Source of the DNA: Roseiarcus sp963742305
Lineage (GTDB): Bacteria > Pseudomonadota > Alphaproteobacteria > Rhizobiales > Beijerinckiaceae
Direction of reading: 5' to 3'
Length of the DNA stretch: 64,000 bases
NCBI GenBank assembly: GCA_963742305.1
Contig: CAVULN010000023.1
Location: forward strand, 62,001 to 126,000
The position numbers and the translations under genes were made by a program. Under the pieces are notes generated by a model. It was given only the letters and a program-made list of their open reading frames with translations. It ran no database searches and was not told the origin of the DNA. Positions 34,898 to 42,693 of this stretch are shown piece after piece (positions within the stretch are counted from its first letter, which is position 1; every line of letters starts with the position of its first letter).

Positions 34898-36151
34898 ATG
34901 ACCACCCATCAGCGCAATTTCCCCTCGATCGATCCTGAGAAGATCGAGCGGCTGGCCGCAACCGCGGTCAAGGTGGGCTTGAGGCTTCAGGCAGGCCAAG
35001 ACCTGTTCCTGACCGCGCCGGTCGCGGCGCTTCCCTTGGCGCGGCGGATCGCGGCCGAGGCTTACAAGGCGGGCGCGGGGCTGGTGACGCCGATCCTCTC
35101 GGATGAGGAGATGGCGCTCGCGCGCTATCGGTTCGCGACGGATGCGAGCTTCGACCGCGCGCCGGGCTGGCTCTATGAAGGCGTCGGCAAGGCGTTCGCG
35201 GCCAACACCGCGCGGCTCGCCATCGTCGGCGAAGACCCGATGCTTTTGTCGCAGGAGGACCCGACCAAGGTCGCGCGCGCCAACAAGGCGAATTCGATCG
35301 CCTACCAGCCGGCGCTGGAGAAGATCGCGGGCTTCGACATCAACTGGAACATCGTCGCCTATCCGACTGCCTCCTGGGCGAAGCGCGTTTTTCCGCAAGA
35401 CGCGGAGGAGGTCGCGGTCGGCAAGCTGGCGGAGGCGATCTTCTCAGCCTCGCGCATCGACAATTCCGATCCAGTCGCGGCATGGGACGCGCACAACGCC
35501 GCTCTGAGCCGCCGGACCGAATGGCTGAATGCGCGGAAGTTTCACGCTCTCCATTATTCCGGCCCGGGAACGGATCTCACCATCGGCCTCGCCGACGGCC
35601 ACGAGTGGGAGGGCGGGGCCGCGACCGCGAAGAACGGCATCGTCTGCAATCCCAACATCCCGACCGAGGAGGTGTTCACCACGCCCCATGCGCGCCGGGT
35701 CGACGGCCATGTCGTCAGCAGCAAGCCGCTCTCCTATCAGGGCACGCTGATCGACGGCATCGCGGTGCGCTTCGAAGGCGGGCGCATCGTCGAGGCGAAG
35801 GCCGCGCGGGGCGAGGACGTCTTGAGAAAAGTGCTCGACACGGACGAGGGCGCGCGCCGTCTGGGCGAAGTCGCGCTCGTGCCGCATTCCTCGCCGATCT
35901 CGAAAAGCGGGCTATTGTTCTTCAACACGCTGTTCGACGAGAACGCCGCCTGCCATATCGCGCTTGGACAATGCTACGCGAAGTGCTTCGTCGACGGGGC
36001 GAAGCTGAGCCCCGAGGAGATCGCGGCGCGTGGCGGCAACAAGAGCATGATCCATATCGACTGGATGATCGGGTCGGACAAGCTCGATATCGACGGGATC
36101 GATGCGAAGGGCGCGCGCACGCCGGTGTTTCGCAAGGGCGAATGGGCCTGA
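34898..36151 (+). CDS. M29-family aminopeptidase (AmpS/AmpT-like)
   Basis: A 417-aa dinuclear-metal aminopeptidase of the thermophilic aminopeptidase family. Recognisable segments are 'LRLQAGQDLFLTAPVAALPL', 'GTDLTIGLADGHEWEGG', 'CNIP'-type 'NPNIPTEEVFTTPHARRVDG', 'EVALVPHSSPISKSGLLFFN', 'NAACHIALGQCYAKCF', and 'MIHIDWMIGSDKLDIDG'. These carry the conserved Glu, His and Asp metal ligands. CGGAG precedes the ATG at 34898. It is cytosolic and probably involved in peptide turnover. It sits within the inverted repeat but looks like an ordinary chromosomal gene. Confidence 0.95.
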   Translation: MTTHQRNFPSIDPEKIERLAATAVKVGLRLQAGQDLFLTAPVAALPLARRIAAEAYKAGAGLVTPILSDEEMALARYRFATDASFDRAPGWLYEGVGKAFAANTARLAIVGEDPMLLSQEDPTKVARANKANSIAYQPALEKIAGFDINWNIVAYPTASWAKRVFPQDAEEVAVGKLAEAIFSASRIDNSDPVAAWDAHNAALSRRTEWLNARKFHALHYSGPGTDLTIGLADGHEWEGGAATAKNGIVCNPNIPTEEVFTTPHARRVDGHVVSSKPLSYQGTLIDGIAVRFEGGRIVEAKAARGEDVLRKVLDTDEGARRLGEVALVPHSSPISKSGLLFFNTLFDENAACHIALGQCYAKCFVDGAKLSPEEIAARGGNKSMIHIDWMIGSDKLDIDGIDAKGARTPVFRKGEWA

Positions 36152-36167
36152 GCGCGAGCCGACGCGC

Positions 36168-36183
36168 GCCAGAGCGCTCTGGC
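36168..36183 (+). terminator. Perfect 16-bp palindrome after the aminopeptidase gene
   Basis: GCCAGAGCGCTCTGGC begins 17 nt after the stop codon. It has no loop and no T run, so it may be a protein-binding palindrome or dispersed repeat unit rather than a classic terminator. Confidence 0.35.
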
Positions 36184-36244
36184 CTCAAGCGGGAATCGTT
36201 GGAAAGGCCGCCGCCTTCGGGAGAGCAGCGCGACGACCGGCTGC

Positions 36245-36313
36245 CGGGCTAGCGGTAATTTTACCAGCGGGCCCCAATATTTTCAGTGGGTTGGGACCCC
36301 GTTTAGTTCCACG
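36245..36313 (-). repeat. Right copy of the ~67-bp inverted repeat
   Basis: Reverse-complement partner of 34257-34323. It ends with the sequence whose complement begins CGTGGAACTAAACGGGG. Besides this repeat, the rest of 36152-36469 shows only the 36168 palindrome and no convincing gene. Confidence 0.8.
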
Positions 36314-36469
36314 TTTCGCTTCTCGGCTCCTATGGCGTCAAGCGGGGGCGTCGCAGCCGCCGGGAATGATCCCGTCGGCGGCCATTCTGCCTTCGACGTT
36401 GGTGTCGCATCGAGGGACAGGGTCAGGAGGATAGGCTTTGAGCTTCCGAAGCGCGCCAGAATGAGAAAG

Positions 36470-37237
36470 CTACGGTTTCGGCGGCCGCAAGGTCACGCCG
36501 TAGCGACCGTAAATTCCGGCAATCGTCCCGTCGGCGCCCAGTTTGTCGATCGCCTTGTCCATTGCGTCGCGCATGGCTTGATCCGGCTTGCGCATGCCGA
36601 TGGCGATGTTCCAGACTAGCCTCTGATCGCCCTCATCCGGCGGCAGGATGGTTAACTTGCGGTCAGGGTTCGCGTGGTTGAAATATTCGGCTGAAACTGG
36701 CGTCACCGCCGCGGCGTCCACCTCGCCGTCCGCGACCGCCTGCAGCATCTCGTCTTCGAACGCGTAAGTCGAGAGCCCGACATGCCGCTCGCCGAGAATC
36801 ATGGCGACAATCGAACCGACCTGCACGGCGACCTTGTCATGCCCGTCGAGCGAAGCGAACGAGGTGATCGGGCTGCCTTCCCGCACAACCAGCCCGACCC
36901 CGCTGCGGTAGTAGGGCTTGGTGAGGACGAGGTGCATCTCTTCCTGCGCCTCCGGGTCGGCGATTGCATCGAGCAACAGGTCGCAGGTAGCGCGCCTGAC
37001 CTGGATGGGCGAAATCACCCACTGCGCGTCCAGGGAGACCCCGAGTTGCTGCGCGAGCAAGCCGGCAAGCTCGACTTCAAACCCTTGAGGCGTGTCATGG
37101 CGACTGGAGAAGGGCAAGGAATTGGCGGGCAGGCAAACGCCGAGCGTGCCGGAGGCCTGGATTTGCTCGAGCGAGCGTGCGGAAGCGGCCAACCCGAGCG
37201 CCGTCGACAGCAATAGGGCGGCGATGGCGAAGCGCAT
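36470..37237 (-). CDS. xoxJ: Periplasmic substrate-binding protein (MoxJ/XoxJ-like)
   Basis: A 255-aa SBP_bac_3-type protein with a signal peptide ('FAIAALLLSTALGLAASARS'). Family features include 'SLEQIQASGTLGVCLPANSL', 'PQGFEVELAGLLAQQLGV', and 'DEGDQRLVWNIAIGMRK'. It is last in a dehydrogenase-cytochrome c-binding protein unit, 12 nt after the cytochrome gene. That is the xoxF-xoxG-xoxJ order, and XoxJ proteins are thought to assist maturation or activation of the lanthanide methanol dehydrogenase. The symbol rests on context; an ordinary solute-binding role is possible. Confidence 0.75.
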   Translation of the reverse strand: MRFAIAALLLSTALGLAASARSLEQIQASGTLGVCLPANSLPFSSRHDTPQGFEVELAGLLAQQLGVSLDAQWVISPIQVRRATCDLLLDAIADPEAQEEMHLVLTKPYYRSGVGLVVREGSPITSFASLDGHDKVAVQVGSIVAMILGERHVGLSTYAFEDEMLQAVADGEVDAAAVTPVSAEYFNHANPDRKLTILPPDEGDQRLVWNIAIGMRKPDQAMRDAMDKAIDKLGADGTIAGIYGRYGVTLRPPKP

Positions 37238-37249
37238 GCGGCAAACTCC

Positions 37250-37570
37250 TTATTGAGGCTTTAGCGCTCGAATATAAGTGATGATTTTGTCGATATCGGC
37301 ATCGGAGAAGGTTTTGCCGAAGGCAGGCATGGCCCCTTCTTTGCCGTTCTTGATGCGGTTGCGGACGAAGTCGTCATCGCGCGCGGTGTTCATGAGTTGC
37401 GGACCCTTGCCGGCAGTGCGGCCGCCGTTGGCGTGGCAATAGCCACAGACGGTGGCGAACAACTGGTCGACGTCGAGGGTAGACTTCGCAGGCTGATCGT
37501 CGGCAGCGGCTGGCTGACCGGCTAACGCTGCCAGCACGGCCGCCGCGCTGATAACGCGGTGGATTTTCAT
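37250..37570 (-). CDS. Periplasmic class I cytochrome c, electron acceptor of the PQQ dehydrogenase
   Basis: A 106-aa single-haem cytochrome with a signal peptide (cleavage likely after 'GQPAAA'). The haem site C42-G-Y-C-H46 and the probable distal ligand Met81 in 'GAMPAFGKTFSD' are present, and it ends 'ITYIRALKPQ'. It is smaller than typical XoxG/MxaG (around 170-200 aa). It lies between the PQQ dehydrogenase and the XoxJ-like gene, so it probably accepts electrons from PQQH2. Haem attachment would need the Ccm system, three genes of which are at 57-59 kb. Confidence 0.9.
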   Translation of the reverse strand: MKIHRVISAAAVLAALAGQPAAADDQPAKSTLDVDQLFATVCGYCHANGGRTAGKGPQLMNTARDDDFVRNRIKNGKEGAMPAFGKTFSDADIDKIITYIRALKPQ

Positions 37571-37614
37571 TTTTAGCGAGAACTCTTTCGTGAAGCTGCG
37601 ACGAACATGGTTAA

Positions 37615-37640
37615 CGGGGGCGGGCTGCCGCCCGCCCCCG
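37615..37640 (-). terminator. Very stable GC hairpin between dehydrogenase and cytochrome c genes
   Basis: 11-bp perfect stem (CGGGGGCGGGC/GCCCGCCCCCG) with a 4-nt loop, 18 nt after the dehydrogenase stop and 45 nt before the cytochrome start. No T run. It most likely stabilises the 3' end of the dehydrogenase transcript or partially terminates, giving more dehydrogenase than cytochrome (inference). Confidence 0.6.
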
Positions 37641-37657
37641 ACCGTCGCTCTACGTAG

Positions 37658-39398
37658 CTATTGCTTCAGGCTATAGACAACCAGGATGCCCTCGTCGCGA
37701 GGCATGCTCTTGTAGGGTTCGCCGAAGTTCGCCCTGTAATCGTCGCTGGCCATGCCGCCGAAGCCGGCCGTGACAGCGATGTACTGCTTGCCGCCAGCCG
37801 AGTAGCTGATGATGCCGCCCTGGTGGCCGAGGCCGTCGCTGTGATTCCAGAGCTCGGCGCCGGTCTGGGCGTTATAGGCGTGCACGGTTCCACGGCTGTC
37901 CGGCACGAACACCAGGTTGCCCGCCGTGGAGAGAACGCTCGCCAACGGCGGCTCGGGGAAGCGCACTTCCCACTTCTTGGCGCCCGTGATCGGGTCGCGG
38001 GCGTCGAGATGGCCGTAGATCTCGCCGCTCGGCGGCTTGGCGATCGTGAAGTCGGCGCCGATGTTGAGCTGCACCTGCGGCTCGGTCACCGGCGTGGTCT
38101 TCACCACTTCCAGCGTCATGCACCATTCATTGCCGATCTTGTAGTAGAGGCCGGTGTTCGGGTTATACGAGCCCGAGTTCCAGCTGACGCCGCCGGAGAT
38201 GTGCGGGCAGAGCACCGCCCTCCTGCTTGCCGGCGGAGAAGTCCCGCCTCCCGATCAGTTCGCCCGTCTTCGGGTCGATGCTCTTGACAAAGTTGTAGTT
38301 CTGCACGAGCGGCCAGACGTTGTCCACCTTCGCGTCGGACCGGTCATAGACGAAGATGAACCCGCTCTTGTTCGGGTGCACCATGTACTGCTTGCCGTCG
38401 CGGTCGATCGACACGAACTCGCCGACCGCGCTATCGAAGTCCCACGTGTCGTGCGGCAGTTCCTGATGGAAGAATTTGAGCTTGCCGGTGTCCGGATCGA
38501 GGGCAATGACGGAAGTCGTGTACAGATTGAGACCCGGGCGGGCGCCGGTGGTCATGAAATCCGGGCCCGACCAGTCGTAGAGCGGCGCCGGGTTGGCGGT
38601 GCCCCACCAGACGGTGTTGGTCGCCGCGTCGTAGGTGCCCGGCATCCAGCCGCCGCCGCCGCCGACGCGCCAGGTATCGTTGCCCCAGGTCTTCTTTGCG
38701 TCATCGGTGGCGCTGGTAGTGTCAGAATTCCCACTTCTTTTTGCCCGTCGCCGCGTCGACGCCGAAGATCGGGCCCTTGTACGGCCACTCGCCGCCCTGC
38801 GCGCCGATGATGACGGTGCCGTTGACGTAAGATCGGGGCGCCGGTGAAGCCAACGGTCAGCTTGGCGCTGTCGATCAGCTTGCTCTCCCAAAGGAGCTTG
38901 CCGGTCTTGGCGTCGAGCGCGAACAGGCGCCCATCCACGCTGCCGACAAAGGCCTTGCCCTCGCCGAGGGCGAGGCCGCGGGTGTATGGAGAATGCGTCT
39001 GGCGCGACACCGTGGCGTCGTCCAGCTCGGGCAGGAACGACCAGATCAGCTTGCCGGTTGCGCCATCGAGGGCGAAGGTGCGGCTGATACGACCCCGTGT
39101 AGTAGAGCACGCCGTCTGCAGCGAGCGGCATTGACTGCAGCCCGCGAGTCGAACGTCCGGGGATATGGGTCCAGGCGACCTCCAGATCCTTCACGTTGTT
39201 GGTGTTGATCTGGTCGAGACCGCTGAAGTCCCAACCCTTGTATGACCCATGATAGGTCAGCCAGTCGTTGGGGTCGCCCGCCGAAATGCGCGCGGTGTCG
39301 ACTGGTTGCGCGAGCGCTGGCGCCGCGGTCAGCATCAGCAATGCGCCCGTCGCAACGGCGACGGACATGATTAGAGCCTTAGCGTGTCCTCCACCCAT
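37658..39398 (-). CDS. PQQ-dependent alcohol dehydrogenase (XoxF/ExaF-like), four +1 frameshifts
   Basis: A PQQ beta-propeller dehydrogenase, 578 aa when four extra bases (near 39087, 38829, 38724 and 38215) are removed. It has a signal peptide ('LLMLTAAPALAQP') after an ATG with GGGAGG upstream. Active-site equivalents: Glu in 'GAQGGEWPYKGP', Asn in 'GTANPAP', and the catalytic Asp in 'PHDTWDFD'. The +2 residue is Asp, the D-x-D signature of lanthanide-dependent enzymes. The vicinal Cys-Cys normally near the cofactor is absent: the region reads 'DDATVSRQTHSPYTRGLAL'. Whether the shifts are real is uncertain; the codon pattern between them is intact. Confidence 0.88.
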
Positions 39399-40354
39399 GG
39401 TGTGCCTCCCTGTCCCCCATTCGAGATTGCCACTCGGGCCCGGGGGATGCGGCCCGGAGAATTGTTTGTATGCGGGTATCGTCGGGCGGCGATTCATCGC
39501 CCGGCGAAACGGTTAGGTCAAGGCAAATGTGTCGCCGCGACGGTCAAGATCAGGAGCGACGAAAAAAGCGCGCCGCACGCGATGCTCCGTTTCCTCAAGG
39601 CCTTTCTCCCTCTGAACTTATGCGCCGACTCGAACCGGCGCTTGGTTGAAATACCGATGAGATGAGATTTGCGGGGGTTGATCAGTTACGGTTGCGACCG
39701 CTCACAAAAAAACGCCACCCCCGCAGCGCATCCGTCATCGATATAGCGGAGTGAGTAGAGCCCTTAAGTGAGGCTGCTGTCAAGGATCGTCCGCTCCCGG
39801 CGCGCGAGGGAGGCGCTCGTCGCAACTCTGAGAGGAAAGCCGGAGGGAGTCGGCCTCAGCGCGGTCGATCATGGTCAATCGGGCGGAGGGCGGCGCTTGC
39901 CGCAGCGGGGCGCGTCGTGTTTGCGTCCATCTTGAGGCGCCCGCCCGTCATATTGAGGTCGGATGGTTCCTCTATGCGTTCGGCCCCACGATGTTCGTTG
40001 GAGACAAATCCATGCTCGGCTCGTTGAACCTCCATCGAGGGAACGCGCCGCTGGCGACGCGGCTCAAGATTGACGACCTCCACGCGCAGCTCGCGCCGCT
40101 CGATTGCTACGGCTTCGGCGGTTTGAGTTCCGCCATGATGGACGGCGCTCGCCCGCTTCTCCGAGGCTTCAAGCGTGCGCTGCGCGCGGCCCTCGCTTAC
40201 GGTCGAGATTGCGAGGCGCTTTGATCGCGGCCGGGCTTCGTGTGCCCGATGTTGAGGCATGAAGCCGTCGCTTTGCCGGTCGCTTTCGCGCAGCCTATCC
40301 GATAGCGTTTCGCGCCTGGAAGCCTTGCTTCCAGAATGCGGGACGGAACAATCC
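39399..40354. other. Intergenic region between the PQQ dehydrogenase and hydrolase
   Basis: Divergent promoter region of about 950 bp. Frames of 117 and 171 codons are open on opposite strands at 39.9-40.4 kb, but neither has a recognisable motif or a convincing ribosome-binding site. The dehydrogenase promoter should lie between 39399 and about 39700. No clear operator was identified. Confidence 0.35.
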
Positions 40355-41179
40355 ATGCCGACAGTCACCACGAGCGACGGCGTCGAGATCTTCTACAAGG
40401 ATTGGGGCAGCGGCCAACCGATCGTGTTCAGCCACGGCTGGCCACTGTCGGCCGACGACTGGGACGCGCAGATGCTGTTCTTCGTCGGTCGTGGCTATCG
40501 CGTCATCGCCCACGACCGGCGCGGACATGGCCGCTCGACCCAGACCGGCGGCGGCCATGACATGGATCATTACGCCGACGACCTCGCCGCGGTGACCGCG
40601 CATCTCAACCTCAAAGACGCGATCCATGTCGGCCACTCGACCGGCGGCGGCGAAGTGGTGCACTACCTGGCGCGGCGCGGCGGGCAGGGGGTGGCGAAGG
40701 CGGCGATCATCAGCGCGGTGCCGCCGCTGATGGTGAAGACGCCGGCCAACCCGCAAGGCCTGGCCAAGAGCGTCTTCGACGATCTCCAGGCGCAGCTTGC
40801 CGCCAACCGGTCCAAGTTCTACTACGATCTGCCTGCTGGGCCGTTCTATGGTTTCAACCGGCCCGGCGTGAAAACGATCGAGCCGGTGGTTTGGAACTGG
40901 TGGCGCCAGGGCATGATGGGCGGCGCGAAGGCGCATTACGACGGCATCGTCGCCTTCTCGCAGACCGACTTCACCGAGGACCTCAAGAAGATCAATGTGC
41001 CGGTGCTGGTGATGCACAGCGAGGACGACCAGATCGTGCCTTACGTCGCCGCCGGCCCGCTGTCGGCGAAGCTGCTCAAGCACAGCACGTTCAAGAGCTA
41101 CAAGGACTTTCCGCACGGCATGCCGACCACCCATGCCGAGACGATCAACGCCGACCTGCTTGCGTTCTTCAAGAGCTGA
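40355..41179 (+). CDS. Alpha/beta hydrolase (non-haem chloroperoxidase/arylesterase type)
   Basis: A 274-aa single-domain hydrolase. It has 'DGVEIFYKDWGSGQPIVFSH' with the oxyanion HGWPLS, 'AHDRRGHGRS', the nucleophile in 'VGHSTGGGEVVHYLAR' (G-H-S-T-G-G), the acid in 'HSEDDQIVPY', and the His in 'HAETINADLLAFF'. This matches cofactor-free haloperoxidase/esterase proteins. The ATG at 40355 starts conserved sequence; no signal peptide. The 3' end overlaps the convergent DUF72 gene by 11 nt. The natural substrate is unknown. Confidence 0.93.
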   Translation: MPTVTTSDGVEIFYKDWGSGQPIVFSHGWPLSADDWDAQMLFFVGRGYRVIAHDRRGHGRSTQTGGGHDMDHYADDLAAVTAHLNLKDAIHVGHSTGGGEVVHYLARRGGQGVAKAAIISAVPPLMVKTPANPQGLAKSVFDDLQAQLAANRSKFYYDLPAGPFYGFNRPGVKTIEPVVWNWWRQGMMGGAKAHYDGIVAFSQTDFTEDLKKINVPVLVMHSEDDQIVPYVAAGPLSAKLLKHSTFKSYKDFPHGMPTTHAETINADLLAFFKS

Positions 41180-42005
41180 TCCGCTCGATCAGCGCCATCG
41201 CAGCGGCCGGGTTTCGCACTTTGTGGCCGCTGATGACATAGAGAAACACCTCGCGGCCGCCGTCCCCTTTGAGCGGCAGCGCGACGGTCGTGAGATCTTT
41301 TGGCGAGCCGCCGGCGGCCCAGGTTTTCGCGCGGGCCGCCCATTGGTCGAGCGCGGCGTCGGAATATCCACGCTCCTCGTCCTCGGTCGTCCCCATGATG
41401 CGCGCGTAGACGAACGGCGCGGTCACGTCGGCGATCTGCGGATAGCTGGAATCAGCCGCGGTCACCGCTGCGACCCCGTGCTCGCGGAGGAGCGCGATGA
41501 AGTCCGGATGCTTGAAACTCTCGTGACGGACTTCGACCGCGTGGCGGATCGTGAGGCCGTCGACCGACTTCGGAAGCAGCTTCAGGAAGGCGGCGAAATC
41601 ATCCGCGTCGAATCGCTTCGTGGTCGCGAACTGCCAGTTGACCGGTCCGAGCTTAGCCTTGAGCTCGGTCACGCCGGACTTGAAGAAGCGTTCGATCAAT
41701 TCGCCCGCTTCGCCCAGAACCCGGCGGTTGGTGGCGAAACGCGGCCCCTTGACCGCGAACACGAAATCCTCCGGCGTCTCGTCGCGCCACTTGATGAAGC
41801 TCGCGGGCTTTTGCGAGCCGTAATAGGTGCCGTTGATCTCGATCGAGGTCAGTTGTGACCCGGCATAGGCGAGTTCCTTCGTCTGGGGCAAGCCCTTCGG
41901 AAAGAACGCGCCGCGCCACGGTTCGAAGGTCCAGCCGCCGACGCCGATCCTGATCTTTCCGGCTGGCGTCCCTTTCACCGCCATGGGCGCCGTCCCGCTC
42001 GTCAA
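41169..42005 (-). CDS. DUF72 (YecE-like) protein
   Basis: A 278-aa TIM-barrel-like protein of the DUF72 family. It has 'IRIGVGGWTFEPWRGAFFP' at the start, 'LTSIEINGTYYGSQKPASF', 'DFVFAVKGPRFATN', 'AVEVRHESF', and 'YARIMGTTEDEERGY'. The start overlaps the end of the YbaK gene by 4 nt, so they are co-transcribed. Biochemical function in the family is unresolved. Confidence 0.93.
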   Translation of the reverse strand: MTSGTAPMAVKGTPAGKIRIGVGGWTFEPWRGAFFPKGLPQTKELAYAGSQLTSIEINGTYYGSQKPASFIKWRDETPEDFVFAVKGPRFATNRRVLGEAGELIERFFKSGVTELKAKLGPVNWQFATTKRFDADDFAAFLKLLPKSVDGLTIRHAVEVRHESFKHPDFIALLREHGVAAVTAADSSYPQIADVTAPFVYARIMGTTEDEERGYSDAALDQWAARAKTWAAGGSPKDLTTVALPLKGDGGREVFLYVISGHKVRNPAAAMALIERISS

Positions 42006-42475
42006 CGCGCGACCGCGGCCACCCGGCCGCCCGTCAGTTCGACGAGGTCGCCCGGCGTCAGGCGAAAGACCGCATTCGGCGTGCCGGCCGCGGCCCAGAT
42101 CTCGGCGAAGGCCATGAGCCGCTCTTCGATGAGCACAATCGGCTTCGCCTTGTGGCCGACCGGCGGAACGCCGCCGATCGCGAATCCCGTGGCCTCGCGC
42201 ACGAAATCGGCTTCCGCGCGAACGATCGGTTCGCCGACCGCGAGGGCTGCTTTCTTCTCGTCGACGCGATCCGCGCCCGAAGCGATGATCATGACCGCTC
42301 GCCCGCTCGTCTGCCCGCGGAACACCAGCGACTTGGCGATCTCGGAGGTCTCGCAGCCGATCGCGGCCGCGGCGTCGGCCGCGGTGCGGGTGCTCGCGTC
42401 GAACTCGAGCACCTGAAATCGGTCGCCGAGCGCGGCCTGAACTTTCAGCGCCGAGAGGGCTTCTGCGGGCTTCAT
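42002..42475 (-). CDS. YbaK/EbsC-type aminoacyl-tRNA deacylase
   Basis: A 157-aa trans-editing domain protein (YbaK/ProXp family). It has 'ASTRTAADAAAAIGCETSEI', the conserved Lys in 'AKSLVFRG', 'DRVDEKKAALAVG', and the family hallmark 'TGFAIGGVPPVGHK'. These proteins hydrolyse mischarged tRNA (for example Cys- or Ala-tRNA-Pro). I chose the ATG at 42475, though a TTG at 42481 is possible; no clear Shine-Dalgarno sequence. It overlaps the DUF72 gene by 4 nt. Confidence 0.92.
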   Translation of the reverse strand: MKPAEALSALKVQAALGDRFQVLEFDASTRTAADAAAAIGCETSEIAKSLVFRGQTSGRAVMIIASGADRVDEKKAALAVGEPIVRAEADFVREATGFAIGGVPPVGHKAKPIVLIEERLMAFAEIWAAAGTPNAVFRLTPGDLVELTGGRVAAVAR

Positions 42476-42693
42476 CGACAAAATCCGGTTCCCTGCTCGT
42501 CCATCACCGGATCATTAGCCTCGTCGCGGTCGAACGTGAAGTCCGCCGGCGACCGGCCCCGATGACGCGCAGCTCGATCAACAAATCCTGTCGGCTTGGC
42601 GCCGGGCGACGGAGAATTCGCGCGCGCCTTCAGCACGAACCTCGATCTCGTCGCCTTTTTTGAGCGCACGGCCGCCCCTTCACGCCTTTGCAA
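42472..42693 (-). pseudogene. Possible remnant of a DUF1778 (TacA-type) antitoxin
   Basis: A 73-codon frame containing 'FVDRAARHRGRSPADFTFD', which resembles the DRAA-x(2-3)-G-K-S-x-x-DF core of DUF1778 antitoxins. The regular AAR/AA-x-x-L helix that should follow is replaced by 'RDEANDPVMDEQGTGF'. No acetyltransferase toxin gene is adjacent. It may be decayed, or a chance frame next to fadD. Confidence 0.3.

Noticed and set aside
37658..39398. Loss of the catalytic Asp in the PQQ dehydrogenase, because a conserved RPGDN-like stretch reads RPGLN
   Set aside because: Counting from the conserved Asn places the catalytic Asp in the later PHDTWD motif, which is present; RPGDN is not the catalytic position.
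38163..39497. Apparent 444-codon gene over the PQQ dehydrogenase
   Set aside because: It is a chimera of frames created by the frameshifts; only parts of it carry dehydrogenase sequence.
39856..40371. 171-codon minus-strand frame and overlapping 117-codon plus-strand frame
   Set aside because: No motif, poor start sites, and the two overlap each other; neither is supported as a gene.
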